DNA of 64,000 bases from DATARH01 sp963789255 (GCA_963789255.1 CAWBJW010000002.1:1860001-1924000); one strand, 5' to 3'. Numbered from the stretch's first letter, positions 8,740 through 19,398 are shown. The notes: generated from the letters alone by a model not told the origin. Program-made: numbers and translations.

Positions 8740-9835
8740 CTACTGGAAGTGCGGGATGACCTCTTCGCCAAAGAGGCGAATGGTATGGAGCACCTCCTGG
8801 TGCGTCGCCGGCCCGACGGCGCACAGCAGGATCACTTCCTCGATGCCCAGCGCCTGGTACATTTCGAGAAACCGGATGCAGTCCGCCGGCGTGACGACGC
8901 AGAACTTGGTGCCCTCTTCGCGCACCTCCTCGGGCGTCGGCTCCCCCGGATGCGGTCCGCTGGCGAGGCGCTGATCGCGCGCGTAATAGCCCTGATAATC
9001 CGGCGGCACCGTGGCCGGGTCATAGTCGCGCCACACCAGGCGGGCGCGCTCGCGTTGCTGCTCGATGTACCAGGCCACCAGTTCGGTGCCGCGCTCGGCC
9101 ACCACCCGCGGGTCCTCGTGGCAGAAGCCCGCGGTCATCAGCGCCGCGCGCGGGGCGGGCCCGGCCGCTCTGTGCGGCGCCGTCCGCAGCGCGTCCCGAT
9201 AGAGCGCCATCAGTTCTTTGACGCGGTCCGGGCCCCCTTCGCTGCCGAAGAGCCCGCCCATCCCGAGGCTGCCGGTCAGGCGCGCGGTCTCATCGCTGCC
9301 GCAGGCGGACCATAGCGGGGGATGCGGCTTTTGCAGCGGCTTCGGCAGGACCTCGCGGCGCGGAATCTGGTAGTACGCCCCGTCGTACGTGATCTCCTCC
9401 TGGGTCCAGATGCGGGGCAGCACATCGGCAAATTCCTGCCACATGCCGCGGGTGTCCCGCAGGTCCGTGCCATAAGGGGTGAGCTGGTAGGGATAGCCGG
9501 TTCGGCCGATTCCCACATCGACGCGCCCATGGCTCAGGATGTCGAGCGTCGCCATGCGCGACGCCACGTGCAGCGGGTGGTGAATCGGGGCCAGCACCAC
9601 GCCAATGCCGAGGCGAATCCGGCTGGTGCGCTGGCTCACCGCCGCAAGGGTGAGGTCCGGCGCGCTGTTGTGCGACCACACCGGGCGAAAGTGATGCTCG
9701 GAAAACCACACGCTCTCGAAGCCCTGCTGCTCGGCGTAGGGAATCTGCTCGAGCGCTTCATAGATGCGCTCGGACTTCGCTTGAGGCGGTCCACGGCTTG
9801 GGGACCTGGATCTGGTAGAACAGGCCAATTCTCAT
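8740..9835 (-). CDS. LLM class flavin-dependent oxidoreductase, apparent +1 frameshift near the start
   Basis: Second luciferase-like flavin oxidoreductase, about 364 residues. ATG 9835 gives MRIGLFYQIQVPKPWTASSE, the conserved family start, then the frame is lost near 9774-9776. The remainder (ERIYEALEQIPYAEQQGFES, VWFSEHHFRPVW, LAPIHHPLHVASRMATLD, DVGIGRTGYPYQL) is one frame over. Deleting one base in GAAGTCC rejoins them. Without the correction the protein would appear to start with an unconserved leader. It is followed upstream on the same strand by a lactonase gene 33 bases away, so the two are probably co-transcribed. Substrate unknown. Confidence 0.8.
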
Positions 9836-9868
9836 CGGATTGCTTCCTGCTGTTGCGCGGCGTCTCGT

Positions 9869-10928
9869 TCACTCGCCGAGGCGCGCTGCCAGCACCGCCG
9901 CGGGCCGATTGCCTACGGCCTGAACCGCCAAAGGCGTCAGCGCACCGGTCCCGCCGTCGATGCGGTACGATGCCAGACGGCCGGACGCCGTGCCGGCGGC
10001 GAAGAGGAAACGGCCCGCCGGGTCGAGACAGAAGGCGCTGGGGACCGCCTCGGTCGACACCTGCCCGGCCGGCGCCAAATGCCCGGTGGCGGCGTTCAAC
10101 CGCGAATCCCGCGATGCTATTGTGGCCGCGGTTGCCGACATAGATGAACCGCCCCGAAGGCGTCAGGTGGATCTGCGAGCAGGTGTTCCGTGCAGTGTAC
10201 CCGTCAGGCAGGGTCGCGACCGTTTGCACGGCGGAGAGGGTGCCCGTCGCCCGGTCCAGGGCGTAGGCCGTGACGCTGCAGCCCTGCTCGTTGGAGAAAT
10301 AGACGAGGTCCCGGGTCGGATGAAAGCAGTAGTGGCGGGGCCCGACCAGTCCCGCCGGCTCGACCCGGAACGGCGAATTGGGGGTCAGACGGCCGGTTTG
10401 CGCATCGAACTTGAACTGCATGATCACATTGGGGCCCGGATTGTTCTTCGGCGGTTCCAGGACGTTGTCGTTGAGGCGGGCGATGTGCGGCACAAAGGCG
10501 AACCGGTTGGAGGGGTCGGTCGCTATGGCGTGGGCGCCGGTCGCGGTGGCCAGCCAGTCGAGCGGCGGGGCGCCTACCGCGCCGTCCGCTGCGAGCGGAT
10601 GGACCGCCGCGCCCCCGCCTTGATAATAGGCGCACAGCAGATACCGGCCGGTGCGGTCGGGGGCCAGAAATGTCGGCGCGTGTTGCTGCGAGACCGTCCC
10701 GTGCAGCCTCAGGCCTCCGGTGCCCTGGTCGATCCGAAAGCTCGAGATCGCCGGCCGGGTGCGATGCCCGACGTACAGCATATGCCGGTCGGGGCTGATC
10801 GCCAGCACGGACGGCCCGCCCGCGACCGGCACCTCGGCCCGCGGCGCGAGCTGGCCGGTGTCGGCATCCATCGCGAAGGCCGCGATCTTGTCGTCGTCTT
10901 GCAGGCACACATAAAGCGCGTGCGGCAT
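9869..10928 (-). CDS. Lactonase family beta-propeller protein (6-phosphogluconolactonase-like), apparent +1 frameshift
   Basis: Seven-bladed beta-propeller of the Lactonase (Pgl-like) family, about 352 residues. Blade repeats are visible: YVCLQDDDKIAAFAMDADTG, LAISPDRHMLYVGHRT, SEQ-like turns HPTRDLVYFSNEQGCSVTAY and LTPSGRFIYVGNRGHNSIAG. After AGFAV the frame changes; removing one of two T (minus strand; 10098-10099) restores AVNAATGHLAPAGQVSTE and the last blade FCLDPAGRFLFAAG. It may hydrolyse a sugar or organic lactone; no signal peptide is apparent. It lies just upstream of, and in the same direction as, the LLM gene at 8740-9835, suggesting a shared catabolic route. Confidence 0.8.
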
Positions 10929-11071
10929 CCTACCCTCCCTCGGGTTTCCGGCTCAGGCGAGACTATCATGTGCGAGAGGGAACGAACCGTTTTCTCAGCC
11001 GATGGATTGGTGCTCACCGCGGCTCGCTCTCCCGCGAGGCGGCCGGCGGTGCCGCGCGGGCGCGCCGCTCC

Positions 11072-12581
<1,510 letters not shown>

Positions 12582-12687
12582 GGCCCTCGACCCGCAGGCT
12601 GGATTGCCTCAGGCCGGCATCATAAGCCGGTGCGGCTGCGGCTGGGCAGGAGATTTTCGCCAATCCGGGCGAAGGGATGGACGCGGC

Positions 12688-12774
12688 TTACGGACCGACC
12701 AGCGCGGAATAAGCCGAATACGCGGTCCAGACGACGAGTGTCGCCAGGCCGGCCCAATAGACGACAGGGTACAT
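12688..12774 (-). CDS. 28-residue hydrophobic membrane peptide
   Basis: Small gene reading M-Y-P-V-V-Y-W-A-G-L-A-T-L-V-V-W-T-A then YSAYSALVGP and stop. One predicted membrane helix spans nearly all of it, with aromatic residues at both ends. It is preceded immediately by GGAGGGAGGAAGG, one of the strongest ribosome binding sites in the window, ending right at the ATG. It lies 106 bases upstream of mmsA on the same strand. I do not recognise it. Support is the initiation site and the hydrophobic pattern; it is too short for statistical certainty. Confidence 0.5.
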   Translation of the reverse strand: MYPVVYWAGLATLVVWTAYSAYSALVGP

Positions 12775-12984
12775 CCTTCCTCCCTCCGCACCGCGCATTG
12801 CGCGACCGACGCCCGGGCGCCACCCGGTTGGCGTCGGGCCCTTCACCAGCGTGATAGGGCGGCGGGGCGGATTTCGTGCCCGCGCGATCGGCCCGCGAGT
12901 CGATTGTCGGGCGGCGCCGCAGCCCGCCGGTTTTCTTTTCCGCGGCGCCGGTTATGATGGGCCGAGCCTGGCGGCGGAGGCGAC

Positions 12985-13242
12985 ATGCTGGACAATACGT
13001 ACACGGTCATCCTGCTGATCCTGATCGCGATCCTTTACATGCTGCCGACCGTGGTCGCCTATGGGCGCGAGATTCCGCAGCGCCGGACGATCACCGTCAT
13101 CAACATCATCTTCGGCTGGACGCTGATCGTCTGGGCGATCCTCTTCCTCTGGGCGATGACCGCGGAGAACTCAGATGGAGGAACTGTCCTGAGGCCGATC
13201 CGCCGCCCGCCTGTGCCGGGGCTTGAAGAGGAGCCGGGCTGA
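12985..13242 (+). CDS. Superinfection immunity family membrane protein
   Basis: 85-residue protein with two membrane helices: YTVILLILIAILYMLPTVVA and TVINIIFGWTLIVWAILFLW. The pattern YMLPTVVAYGR followed by NIIFGWTLIVW matches the Imm_superinfect family (phage T4 Imm-like), common also in bacterial chromosomes, where its role is usually undefined. A GGAGGCGAC ribosome binding site precedes the ATG. The stop overlaps the start of the following COG0523 GTPase gene (TGATG), so the two are translationally coupled. Phage exclusion by this copy is only an inference from the family name. Confidence 0.8.
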   Translation: MLDNTYTVILLILIAILYMLPTVVAYGREIPQRRTITVINIIFGWTLIVWAILFLWAMTAENSDGGTVLRPIRRPPVPGLEEEPG

Positions 13243-14357
13243 TGGCCGCGATCAATGCCGCCTCGCGCATTCCGGTGACGGTTCTGACCGGCTTCCTCGG
13301 CAGCGGCAAGACGACGCTGTTGAACCACGTCCTGAAGCAACCCGGGATGGCGGCGACCGCGGTCATCGTCAACGAGTTCGGCGAGATCGGCCTCGACCAC
13401 TTGTTGGTCGAGAGCGCGACGGAGGACGTCGTGCTGCTCAACAGCGGCTGCCTGTGCTGCACGGTGCGCGGCGACATCGTCAACACGCTGACCGATTTGT
13501 TCGTCGGCCGGGTCAAGGGACGGGTGCCGTATTTCACCCGCGCCGTGATCGAAACGACCGGGCTCGCCGACCCCGCCCCGGTGCTGCACGCCCTCATCTC
13601 GGACCCGATCGTCGCCGAGCGCTACATGATCGACGGGGTGGTGACGACGATCGACGCCGTCAACGGCGCCGGTACGCTCGAGCGCCAGCCCGAGGCGGTC
13701 AAGCAGGCCGCGGTCGCCGACCGGCTGATCGTGACCAAATCAGACCTCGCCGGGGCCGCTTCGCTCGCCGCGCTCGAAACGCGGCTTGCCGCGCTCAATC
13801 CCGGCGCCCCGCTTCTGCGGGCAACCCACGGCGCGGTCGATGCGAGCGCCCTTTTCGGTCTCGGCCTGTTCGACCCGCAGACCAAAAGCGTCGAGGTGCA
13901 GCGCTGGCTGCAGGACGAGGCGGTCGCCGCGCAGCACGGCGCGGCCGGGCATGACGATGGCGGTCATCACCATCACGACGCCGATCCGGCGCACGACGCC
14001 AACCGCCACGACGAGCGCATCCGCGCCTTTTGCGTCACCCGCGACCGCCCGATCTCGTGGAGCGCGCTGTCGGGCTGGCTCGATTCTCTGGCGACGATGC
14101 GCGGCGACGACCTGTTGCGCTTGAAGGCGATCGTCGCCATCGCTGATCGCCCGGAGCAGCCGGTCGTGCTGCATGGGGTGCAGCACCTGTTTCACCCGCC
14201 GGTGCTGCTGCCGGCCTGGCCGAGCGAGGATCGCCGCACCCGCATCGTGTTCATCACCCGCGATCTGCCGCAGGACGCGATCGAGCGCAGCCTCGCCGCG
14301 TTCGAGGAGGCCGATGAGCCGCCCATGCCGCCGCCACTGCCGACCGGCGGGTCGTAG
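13242..14357 (+). CDS. COG0523 family GTPase (CobW/ZNG1-like metallochaperone)
   Basis: G3E P-loop GTPase, 371 residues, of the CobW/YjiA/ZNG1 family that delivers metal, usually zinc, to client proteins. It shows the Walker A GFLGSGKTT (residues 17-25), the family metal-binding CxCC motif in GCLCC (69-73), ETTGLADP as the switch region, TKSD as the guanine motif, and a His/Asp-rich loop (GHHHHDADPAHD, about 243-254) typical of zinc-linked members. The C-terminal CobW_C domain (RIRAFCVTRDRPISWSAL) follows. It is translationally coupled to the superinfection immunity gene and 9 bases upstream of a threonine synthase-like gene. No zinc-uptake-regulator site was identified. Confidence 0.9.
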   Translation: MAAINAASRIPVTVLTGFLGSGKTTLLNHVLKQPGMAATAVIVNEFGEIGLDHLLVESATEDVVLLNSGCLCCTVRGDIVNTLTDLFVGRVKGRVPYFTRAVIETTGLADPAPVLHALISDPIVAERYMIDGVVTTIDAVNGAGTLERQPEAVKQAAVADRLIVTKSDLAGAASLAALETRLAALNPGAPLLRATHGAVDASALFGLGLFDPQTKSVEVQRWLQDEAVAAQHGAAGHDDGGHHHHDADPAHDANRHDERIRAFCVTRDRPISWSALSGWLDSLATMRGDDLLRLKAIVAIADRPEQPVVLHGVQHLFHPPVLLPAWPSEDRRTRIVFITRDLPQDAIERSLAAFEEADEPPMPPPLPTGGS

Positions 14358-14366
14358 CCTCATAAG

Positions 14367-15500
14367 ATGGACGGAACGGCGCATTACCGCTGCCCGGCCT
14401 GCGGCCGCACCCTGCCGGCGGACCGGCCGATCTGGCGCTGCGCCTGCGGCAGCCACCTGAATTTGGTGCCTGGGCGCGGTCTCGCCCGCGGCGAAATCGA
14501 CCCTGCCGAGGCATCGCTGTGGCGTTATCGCGCGGCGCTGGCGCTCGGCCATCCGCCGCGTATCTCGCTGGGCGAGGGCTGGACCCCGCTGGTCGAGCGA
14601 AGCTGGGCGGGGGTTCCGGTGCGCTTCAAGCTCGAATCGCAGATGCCGACGGGCTCCTTCAAGGATCGCGGCACCGCGGTGATGCTGAACCATCTGCTCG
14701 AGGTCGGGGTCGGCCCGATCCATGAGGATTCCTCGGGCAATGCCGGTTCCTCGATCGCCACCTACGCGGCGGCGGCCGGTCTTCCCTGCCGGATCTATGT
14801 CCCGGCGGCGGCGCCGCGCGGCAAAATCGTGCAGATCGCCGCCGCGGGGGCCGTATTGCGCGCCATCGCCGGCAGCCGTCAGGATGTCAGCGAGGCGGCG
14901 CTGGCGGCAGCGGGCGACAGCTTTTATGCCAGCCACAACTGGCAGCCGTTCTTTATCGAGGGCACCAAGACGCTCGCCTACGAGCTGTGGGAGCAGCTCG
15001 GCTGGTCGGTCCCCGACAACATCCTCGTGCCGACCGGGTACGGCAGCAACATCCTCGGCCTCGATCGCGGCTTCGACGAGCTCGCGCGCCGCGGCGAGAT
15101 TATCAGGCGGCCGCGGCTCTTTGCCGTGCAGGCCGAGAATTGCGCCGCCTTTGCCGCGGCGTGGGCGGCCGGCGCGGAGGGTTACGTGCCGTTCGCCCCG
15201 GGCCTCACCGTCGCCGACGGCATCGCCACGGTAAAACCGGTCAGGACGCGCGAGGTGCTGAACGCGCTGCGCCGCTCGCAGGGCGGCGTTGTCGCCGTGC
15301 CGGAAACCGGGATCGCCCCGGCGCTCAGGGCGCTCGGCCAGCTCGGCCTCTTCGTCGAGCCGACCGCGGCGACGGCCGGCGCGGCGCTGTCGCTGCTGCT
15401 CGGCGACGGGACGATCCGGCCCGGCGAGACGACGGTGGTCGTGCTCACCGGGCACGGCCTCAAGGCGACCGACAAGATCGCCGAGTTGCTCGGGTTTTAG
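14367..15500 (+). CDS. Threonine synthase-like pyridoxal-phosphate enzyme
   Basis: PLP fold-type II enzyme, 377 residues, probably converting O-phosphohomoserine to threonine. An N-terminal zinc-ribbon-like stretch has Cys at 9, 12, 25 and 27. The PLP lysine lies in TGSFKDRG (Lys 99), EDSSGNAGSSIATYAA is the substrate/phosphate loop, and ILVPTGYGSNILGL the glycine-rich phosphate-binding turn. It is close to the archaeal-type ThrC rather than the long E. coli type. The gene converges on rnhA (4-base overlap), and homoserine kinase thrB lies just beyond, which supports a threonine pathway role, but other members of this fold act on different substrates. Confidence 0.8.
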   Translation: MDGTAHYRCPACGRTLPADRPIWRCACGSHLNLVPGRGLARGEIDPAEASLWRYRAALALGHPPRISLGEGWTPLVERSWAGVPVRFKLESQMPTGSFKDRGTAVMLNHLLEVGVGPIHEDSSGNAGSSIATYAAAAGLPCRIYVPAAAPRGKIVQIAAAGAVLRAIAGSRQDVSEAALAAAGDSFYASHNWQPFFIEGTKTLAYELWEQLGWSVPDNILVPTGYGSNILGLDRGFDELARRGEIIRRPRLFAVQAENCAAFAAAWAAGAEGYVPFAPGLTVADGIATVKPVRTREVLNALRRSQGGVVAVPETGIAPALRALGQLGLFVEPTAATAGAALSLLLGDGTIRPGETTVVVLTGHGLKATDKIAELLGF

Positions 15501-15982
15501 CTCTGATCCGGCGGCGGCCGGACCGCAGAGATCGCGGCCCGCGCGAGCACGTCGGCGCGCTCGTTTTCCGGGTGCCCGGCATGGCCGCGCACCCAATGCC
15601 ATTCGACCTCGTGCGGCGCGGCGGCCTGTTCGAGGCGCTGCCACAGGTCGACATTCTTGACCGGCTTCTTGTCGGCGGTGCGCCAGCCGCGCGCCTTCCA
15701 GGCGGGCAGCCAGCGGGTGATGCCGTCGCGCAGATATTGGCTGTCGGTGTAGAGGCGCACATGGCAGGGCCGCTTCAGCGCCTCGAGACCGGCGATGGCG
15801 GCCATCAGCTCCATGCGGTTGTTGGTGGTCGGCGCCTCGCCGCCGGCGAGTTCCTTCTCGACCCCGCCGAAGCGCAACACCGTGCCCCATCCGCCCGGGC
15901 CCGGATTGCCGCTGCAGGCGCCGTCGGTGTAGATCTCGACCTCCGGCCGTGCCCGCTTCGGGCCCTCAGGCATCGATCCCAT
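15497..15982 (-). CDS. rnhA: Ribonuclease HI
   Basis: Endonuclease that cleaves the RNA strand of RNA-DNA hybrids, for R-loop and primer removal. The 161-residue protein has all four acidic active-site residues: YTDGACSGNPGPGGWG (Asp 20), NNRMELMAA (Glu 58), LYTDSQYL (Asp 80) and ENERADVLA (Asp 144), plus the HWVRGHAGHPEN loop. The ATG start at 15982 (or 15973) lies inside the last codons of thrB, so the two are translationally coupled, the usual thrB-rnhA order of alphaproteobacteria. Length is standard for a type 1 enzyme without an N-terminal hybrid-binding domain. Confidence 0.95.
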   Translation of the reverse strand: MGSMPEGPKRARPEVEIYTDGACSGNPGPGGWGTVLRFGGVEKELAGGEAPTTNNRMELMAAIAGLEALKRPCHVRLYTDSQYLRDGITRWLPAWKARGWRTADKKPVKNVDLWQRLEQAAAPHEVEWHWVRGHAGHPENERADVLARAAISAVRPPPDQS

Positions 15983-16931
15983 AGCCGGCCGGTCCGGCGA
16001 TGTTGCGGTGAAAGCGCAGCTTTTTCAGATATTCGATCGGGTCCTTTGGGCGCACCAAGGCACCCGCTGTCTGGTTCAGCCAGTCATAGAGCCGGGTCAG
16101 CAGAAACCGCAAGGCGCTGCCGCGCGCCAACAGCGGCAATGCCGTGAGTTCGGCCGCCGCGAGCGGCCGGGCGGCGCGGTACTGCGCGATCAACAGGCGC
16201 GCCTTCGTCACATTGAAGCTGAGATCGGTCTCGAAGCACCAGGCGTTGAGGCAGATCGCGATGTCGTAGGCGAGAAAATCGGTGCAGGCGAAATAAAAGT
16301 CGATGAGGCCCGACAGCGCCCGGTCGCGGAAGAAGACGTTGTCGGGAAACAGATCGGCGTGAATGGTGCCGGACACCAGTTCGCACGGCCATGCCGCCTC
16401 GAGAAACGCGAGTTCCTCGCCGAGTTCGGCGGCGAGGCCCCGCTGCAGCTCGCCGGCGCGCTCGCGGCAGCCGTCATAGAGCCGGCGCCACCCGGCAACG
16501 CCGAGATTGTTGGGGCGGACCATCGCAAACGACGCGCCGGCGAGGTGCAGCCGCGCCAGCGCACCGCCCACCGCGGCGCAGTGGAACGGCTCGATGCGGC
16601 GCGGCCACATGCCGTTGAGAAAGGTGACGATCGCCGCCGGGCGGCCGCACAATTCGCGCAGCGCCTCGCCGTCCTTCGCCCGCACCGGGGTCGGACAGGC
16701 AACGCCCTGATGCGCCAGATGGTCCATCAGCGCGATGAAAAACGGCAGGTCCGCGCGCGCCACCCGCTTTTCATAAAGGGTCAGGATGAAATTGCCGCGC
16801 TCGGTGGTCAGCAGGAAATTCGAGTTCTCGACGCCCTCGGCGATGCCCTTGCACGACAACACCTCGCCGATGTCGTAGCGCGCGGTGAAAGCGCGCAACT
16901 CCTCGTCGCCGATTTCGGTGTAGACTGCCAT
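15966..16931 (-). CDS. thrB: Homoserine kinase (ThrB, APH-fold type)
   Basis: Phosphorylates homoserine to O-phosphohomoserine, the substrate of threonine synthase. The 321-residue protein belongs to the aminoglycoside-phosphotransferase fold, as in rhizobial ThrB, not the GHMP fold of E. coli: KGIAEGVENSNFLL in the nucleotide loop, SGTIHADLFPDNVFF as the catalytic Brenner motif and LIDFYFACTDFLAYDIAI as the metal-binding motif. It is followed by rnhA, with a 17-base overlap. The frequent upstream neighbour ispH is not present; a CDGSH protein gene diverges from it instead. Confidence 0.95.
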   Translation of the reverse strand: MAVYTEIGDEELRAFTARYDIGEVLSCKGIAEGVENSNFLLTTERGNFILTLYEKRVARADLPFFIALMDHLAHQGVACPTPVRAKDGEALRELCGRPAAIVTFLNGMWPRRIEPFHCAAVGGALARLHLAGASFAMVRPNNLGVAGWRRLYDGCRERAGELQRGLAAELGEELAFLEAAWPCELVSGTIHADLFPDNVFFRDRALSGLIDFYFACTDFLAYDIAICLNAWCFETDLSFNVTKARLLIAQYRAARPLAAAELTALPLLARGSALRFLLTRLYDWLNQTAGALVRPKDPIEYLKKLRFHRNIAGPAGYGIDA

Positions 16932-17060
16932 GCGTCAGCTTCGTCCTTCGCAACACCCGGTTCGCGCCATAAGCGAGTTGGCTTGTGCGGCGGGCGAGGC
17001 TCGCCTAAAATTGCGTTCCCACGTCCGGGACACTAGCAAGGGCGATGGCAGGGAAGAAAG

Positions 17061-17300
17061 ATGGACGAACCGATCCCAGCGCAAAAGGCGCCCTACAATG
17101 TCACCGTCGAGGAAGGCAAGCGATACTTCTGGTGCGCTTGCGGACGCAGCGGCAGCCAGCCCTTCTGCGACGGTTCGCATAAGGGCACGGGCCTCAGCCC
17201 GATGCTCTTCACTGCCGAGAAGTCCGAGGAGCTGTGGTTCTGCGGCTGCAAGGCGACCGGCGGCAAGCCGTTCTGCGACGGCACGCACAACACTCTCTGA
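17061..17300 (+). CDS. Double-CDGSH iron-sulfur domain protein
   Basis: 79-residue protein with two tandem CDGSH motifs, each binding a labile [2Fe-2S] cluster by three Cys and one His: Cys 25, 27, 36 and His 40 (CACGRSGSQPFCDGSH), and Cys 61, 63, 72 and His 76 (CGCKATGGKPFCDGTH). Bacterial members are thought to act in redox sensing or cluster transfer. Unlike mitoNEET it has no membrane anchor. The ATG is preceded by GGGAAGAAAG. It diverges from thrB across 129 bases and is followed 16 bases later by a lipoprotein gene. Confidence 0.93.
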   Translation: MDEPIPAQKAPYNVTVEEGKRYFWCACGRSGSQPFCDGSHKGTGLSPMLFTAEKSEELWFCGCKATGGKPFCDGTHNTL

Positions 17301-17316
17301 TCGCTGGTCCCCGGCC

Positions 17317-17914
17317 TTGCGCCACGCGTCGAGCCGCCCGCAGCGGCATCGCTGGGCGGTGCACGCCCGTCTTGCCCTCACGCTGTTCGCGCTCGCCGCG
17401 CTCTCTGGGTGCAGGCTCGCTTTCGTCGCCCGTGGGCTGGTTTTCCTCCTCTTCGAACGGGCCGCCGCCAGCGACATGCCCGACCGCCGCGATCCTGCGT
17501 CCGCTCGCGCAGACCGCCGTCTTCGCACCGGGCGCGGGGCATCAGCCGATGGGTGTCGCGTTCTACGGCATTTTGAGCGACGTCAGCGTCAGATGCGATC
17601 AGTCGGGAGACGCCTTGCGCGCCTCGCTCGATGTCATCGTCATCGGCGAGCGGGGCCCGGCGGCGGGCGGCGGGACCGGCGTCGACCTGCAATATTTCGT
17701 TGCGGTGACCGGACCCGGCCAGGCGATCCTCAGCAAGCGGTCGTTTGCGGTCCATATCGCGATTCCCGCAAATGCCCGGCGGGCCGGCGTCACCGATCAT
17801 ATCAAGGAAACGATCCCGCTCGCCGGCCAGCGCCCCGGCGACCTCAGCATCGTGCTCGGCTTTCAGCAAAGCCCCGATGTCGTCGATTTCTACGAGCACT
17901 TCCGCGGCCGATAG
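17317..17914 (+). CDS. Putative lipoprotein of unknown function, apparent +1 frameshift
   Basis: About 198 residues after correction. The N-terminus reads LALTLFALAALSGC, a lipoprotein signal peptide with lipobox LSGC. Directly after the Cys the frame breaks; deleting A 17413 joins it to GSLSSPVGWF and then to the conserved-looking mature part (TAVFAPGAGHQPMGVAFYG, RASLDVIVIGERGPAAGGGT, LSIVLGFQQSPDVVDFYEHF). The start is uncertain: TTG 17317 or GTG 17359, both without a clear ribosome binding site. Alphaproteobacterial proteins of this kind have no assigned function. Predicted outer-membrane or periplasmic attachment. Confidence 0.6.
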
Positions 17915-17981
17915 CCGAAACGTTCCGGAACGGCTGGCCTGCGCCGGCATGCGGTGCTACACAGACGGCGCCGTATGCACG

Positions 17982-18192
17982 CCCGCAGGAGAGATCGCGC
18001 GTTTGACGCGCGGCGCCGAAGGAGCAACCGCCCCGGAAACTCTCAGGCAAAAGGACTGCGGGGGGAAGGGCGCTCTGGAAAGCGGCGGGCGAGTTCGCGA
18101 GGCTTGGCCGCACACCGAAGGAGTAAGCCGCGGCCTGGTCGGGCGATCCGACCGGGCCCGGTGAATCTCTCAGGGCCCACGACAGAGGGGGC
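17982..18192 (+). ncRNA. Tandem glycine riboswitch controlling the gcv operon
   Basis: Two successive glycine aptamers. The first is closed by CCCGCAG (17982-17988) pairing with CTGCGGG (18056-18062) and contains GGAGAG, GCGCCGAAGGAGCAA and AAACTCTCAGGCAAAAGGAC, the conserved glycine-binding core. The second contains CACACCGAAGGAGTAAGCC and GGTGAATCTCTCAGGGCCC, and CTCTG pairs with CAGAG to close it. It lies directly upstream of gcvT. In known cases glycine binding turns on the glycine cleavage genes; the expression platform here is described separately. Confidence 0.92.
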
Positions 18193-18198
18193 ATCTCC

Positions 18199-18228
18199 CG
18201 GACGCCGCCCGCGTCCGCTCCGTCGGAG
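18199..18228 (+). promoter_or_regulatory. Hairpins between the glycine riboswitch and gcvT, likely expression platform
   Basis: A perfect 7-bp hairpin (CGGACGC, loop CGCCC, GCGTCCG; 18199-18217) follows the second aptamer, and CTCC (18218-18221) can pair with GGAG (18225-18228) of the gcvT ribosome binding site GGAGG. No T-tract is present, which argues for control of translation initiation rather than of transcription termination. That regulation mode is inference from the sequence. Confidence 0.45.
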
Positions 18229-18238
18229 GTGCGCCCCC

Positions 18239-19382
18239 ATGAGTCTGACCGGGACTGTCCCTGCCGAAGCGGCGCCGTTGCAGCACACCCCGCTTTACGA
18301 TCTGCACCGCGCGCTCGGCGCCCGCATGGTCGCCTTCGCCGGCTACGAGATGCCGGTGCACTACAAGCCGGGCATCATCGCCGAGCATCTCCACACGCGC
18401 GCCAAGGCCGGGCTCTTCGACGTCTCCGCATATGGGCCAGATCCGGCTGCGCGGCGCGGCGGCGGCGCGCGCGCTGGAGTCGCTGGTGCCGGGTGATTTG
18501 CAGGGCCTCGCGCCCCGCCGTATGCGCTACTCGCTCTTGCTCAATGACGCTGGTGGGATCCTCGACGACTTAATCGCGACCCGCGCTGAGGACGGGCTGA
18601 TGCTCGTCGTCAACGCGGCGCGCAAGGAGGCCGACCTTGCCCATCTCGCTGCATGTCTCGGCCGGGAAGTCGCGATCGAGCCGCGCTTCGAGCGCGCCCT
18701 GTTGGCGGTGCAAGGGCCGGAAGCCGCCGCCGTCCTGGCGCGCCTTGCCGGCGGCCTTGCCAATGGCGTTGACCGGATGGCGTTCATGAGCGCGGCCGAC
18801 GCAACGATCGCCGGCGCGCCATGCTCGGTGACCCGTTCGGGCTATACCGGCGAGGACGGGTTTGAATTGTCGATGGCAGCCGAGGACGCCGTCGCGGTGG
18901 CCGAGGCGTTGCTGCGCGAGCCGGAGGTGGCGCCGGTCGGCCTCGGGGCGCGCGACACGCTGCGCCTCGAGGCGGGGCTCTGCCTCTACGGCCACGATAT
19001 CGACGAGACCACGAACCCGGTCGAAGCCGGCCTCGCCTGGACCATTGCCAAGCGGCGCCGCGCCGCGGGCGACTTTCCCGGCGCGCCGATCCTATTGCGT
19101 CAGCTCGCCGAAGGCCCGAGCCGCAAGCGGGTCGGCATTCGCCCCGACGGCCCGGCGCCGGCGCGCGACGGCACGGTGATCCTCGACCCGGCGGGAAATC
19201 CGGTCGGCCGGGTCACCAGCGGCGGGTTCGGCCCCTCGCTCGGCGCGCCGATCGCGATGGGCTATGTCGCCGCGGCCCATGCCGCCCTCGGCAGCGCGCT
19301 GGCGCTGGTCGTCCGCGATGTTCCGCGGCCGGCGCGTGTCGCGCCGCTGCCGTTTGTTCCGGCCCGCTACTACCGCGGCTGA
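18239..19382 (+). CDS. gcvT: Aminomethyltransferase (glycine cleavage T protein), apparent +1 frameshift
   Basis: T protein of the glycine cleavage system: transfers the methylene group from lipoyl-bound aminomethyl to tetrahydrofolate, releasing ammonia. About 380 residues. The start MSLTGTVPAEAAPLQHTPLYDLHRALGARM then VAFAGYEMPVHY is followed by GLFDVS, where the frame is lost; removing G 18428 restores DVSHMGQIRLRG, the invariant family motif. Later come RSGYTGEDGFELS and GARDTLRLEAGLCLYGHDID. The ATG has GGAGG ten bases upstream and lies just past the glycine riboswitch. First gene of gcvT-gcvH-gcvPA-gcvPB; with the operon intact otherwise, an error is more likely than a pseudogene. Confidence 0.93.
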
Positions 19383-19398
19383 CCTCAGGAGGAATCCG

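Noticed and set aside
18421..18432. Programmed +1 frameshift in gcvT
   Set aside because: No slippery sequence or stop-codon setting, and the same kind of extra base occurs in many unrelated genes here, which favours sequence error.
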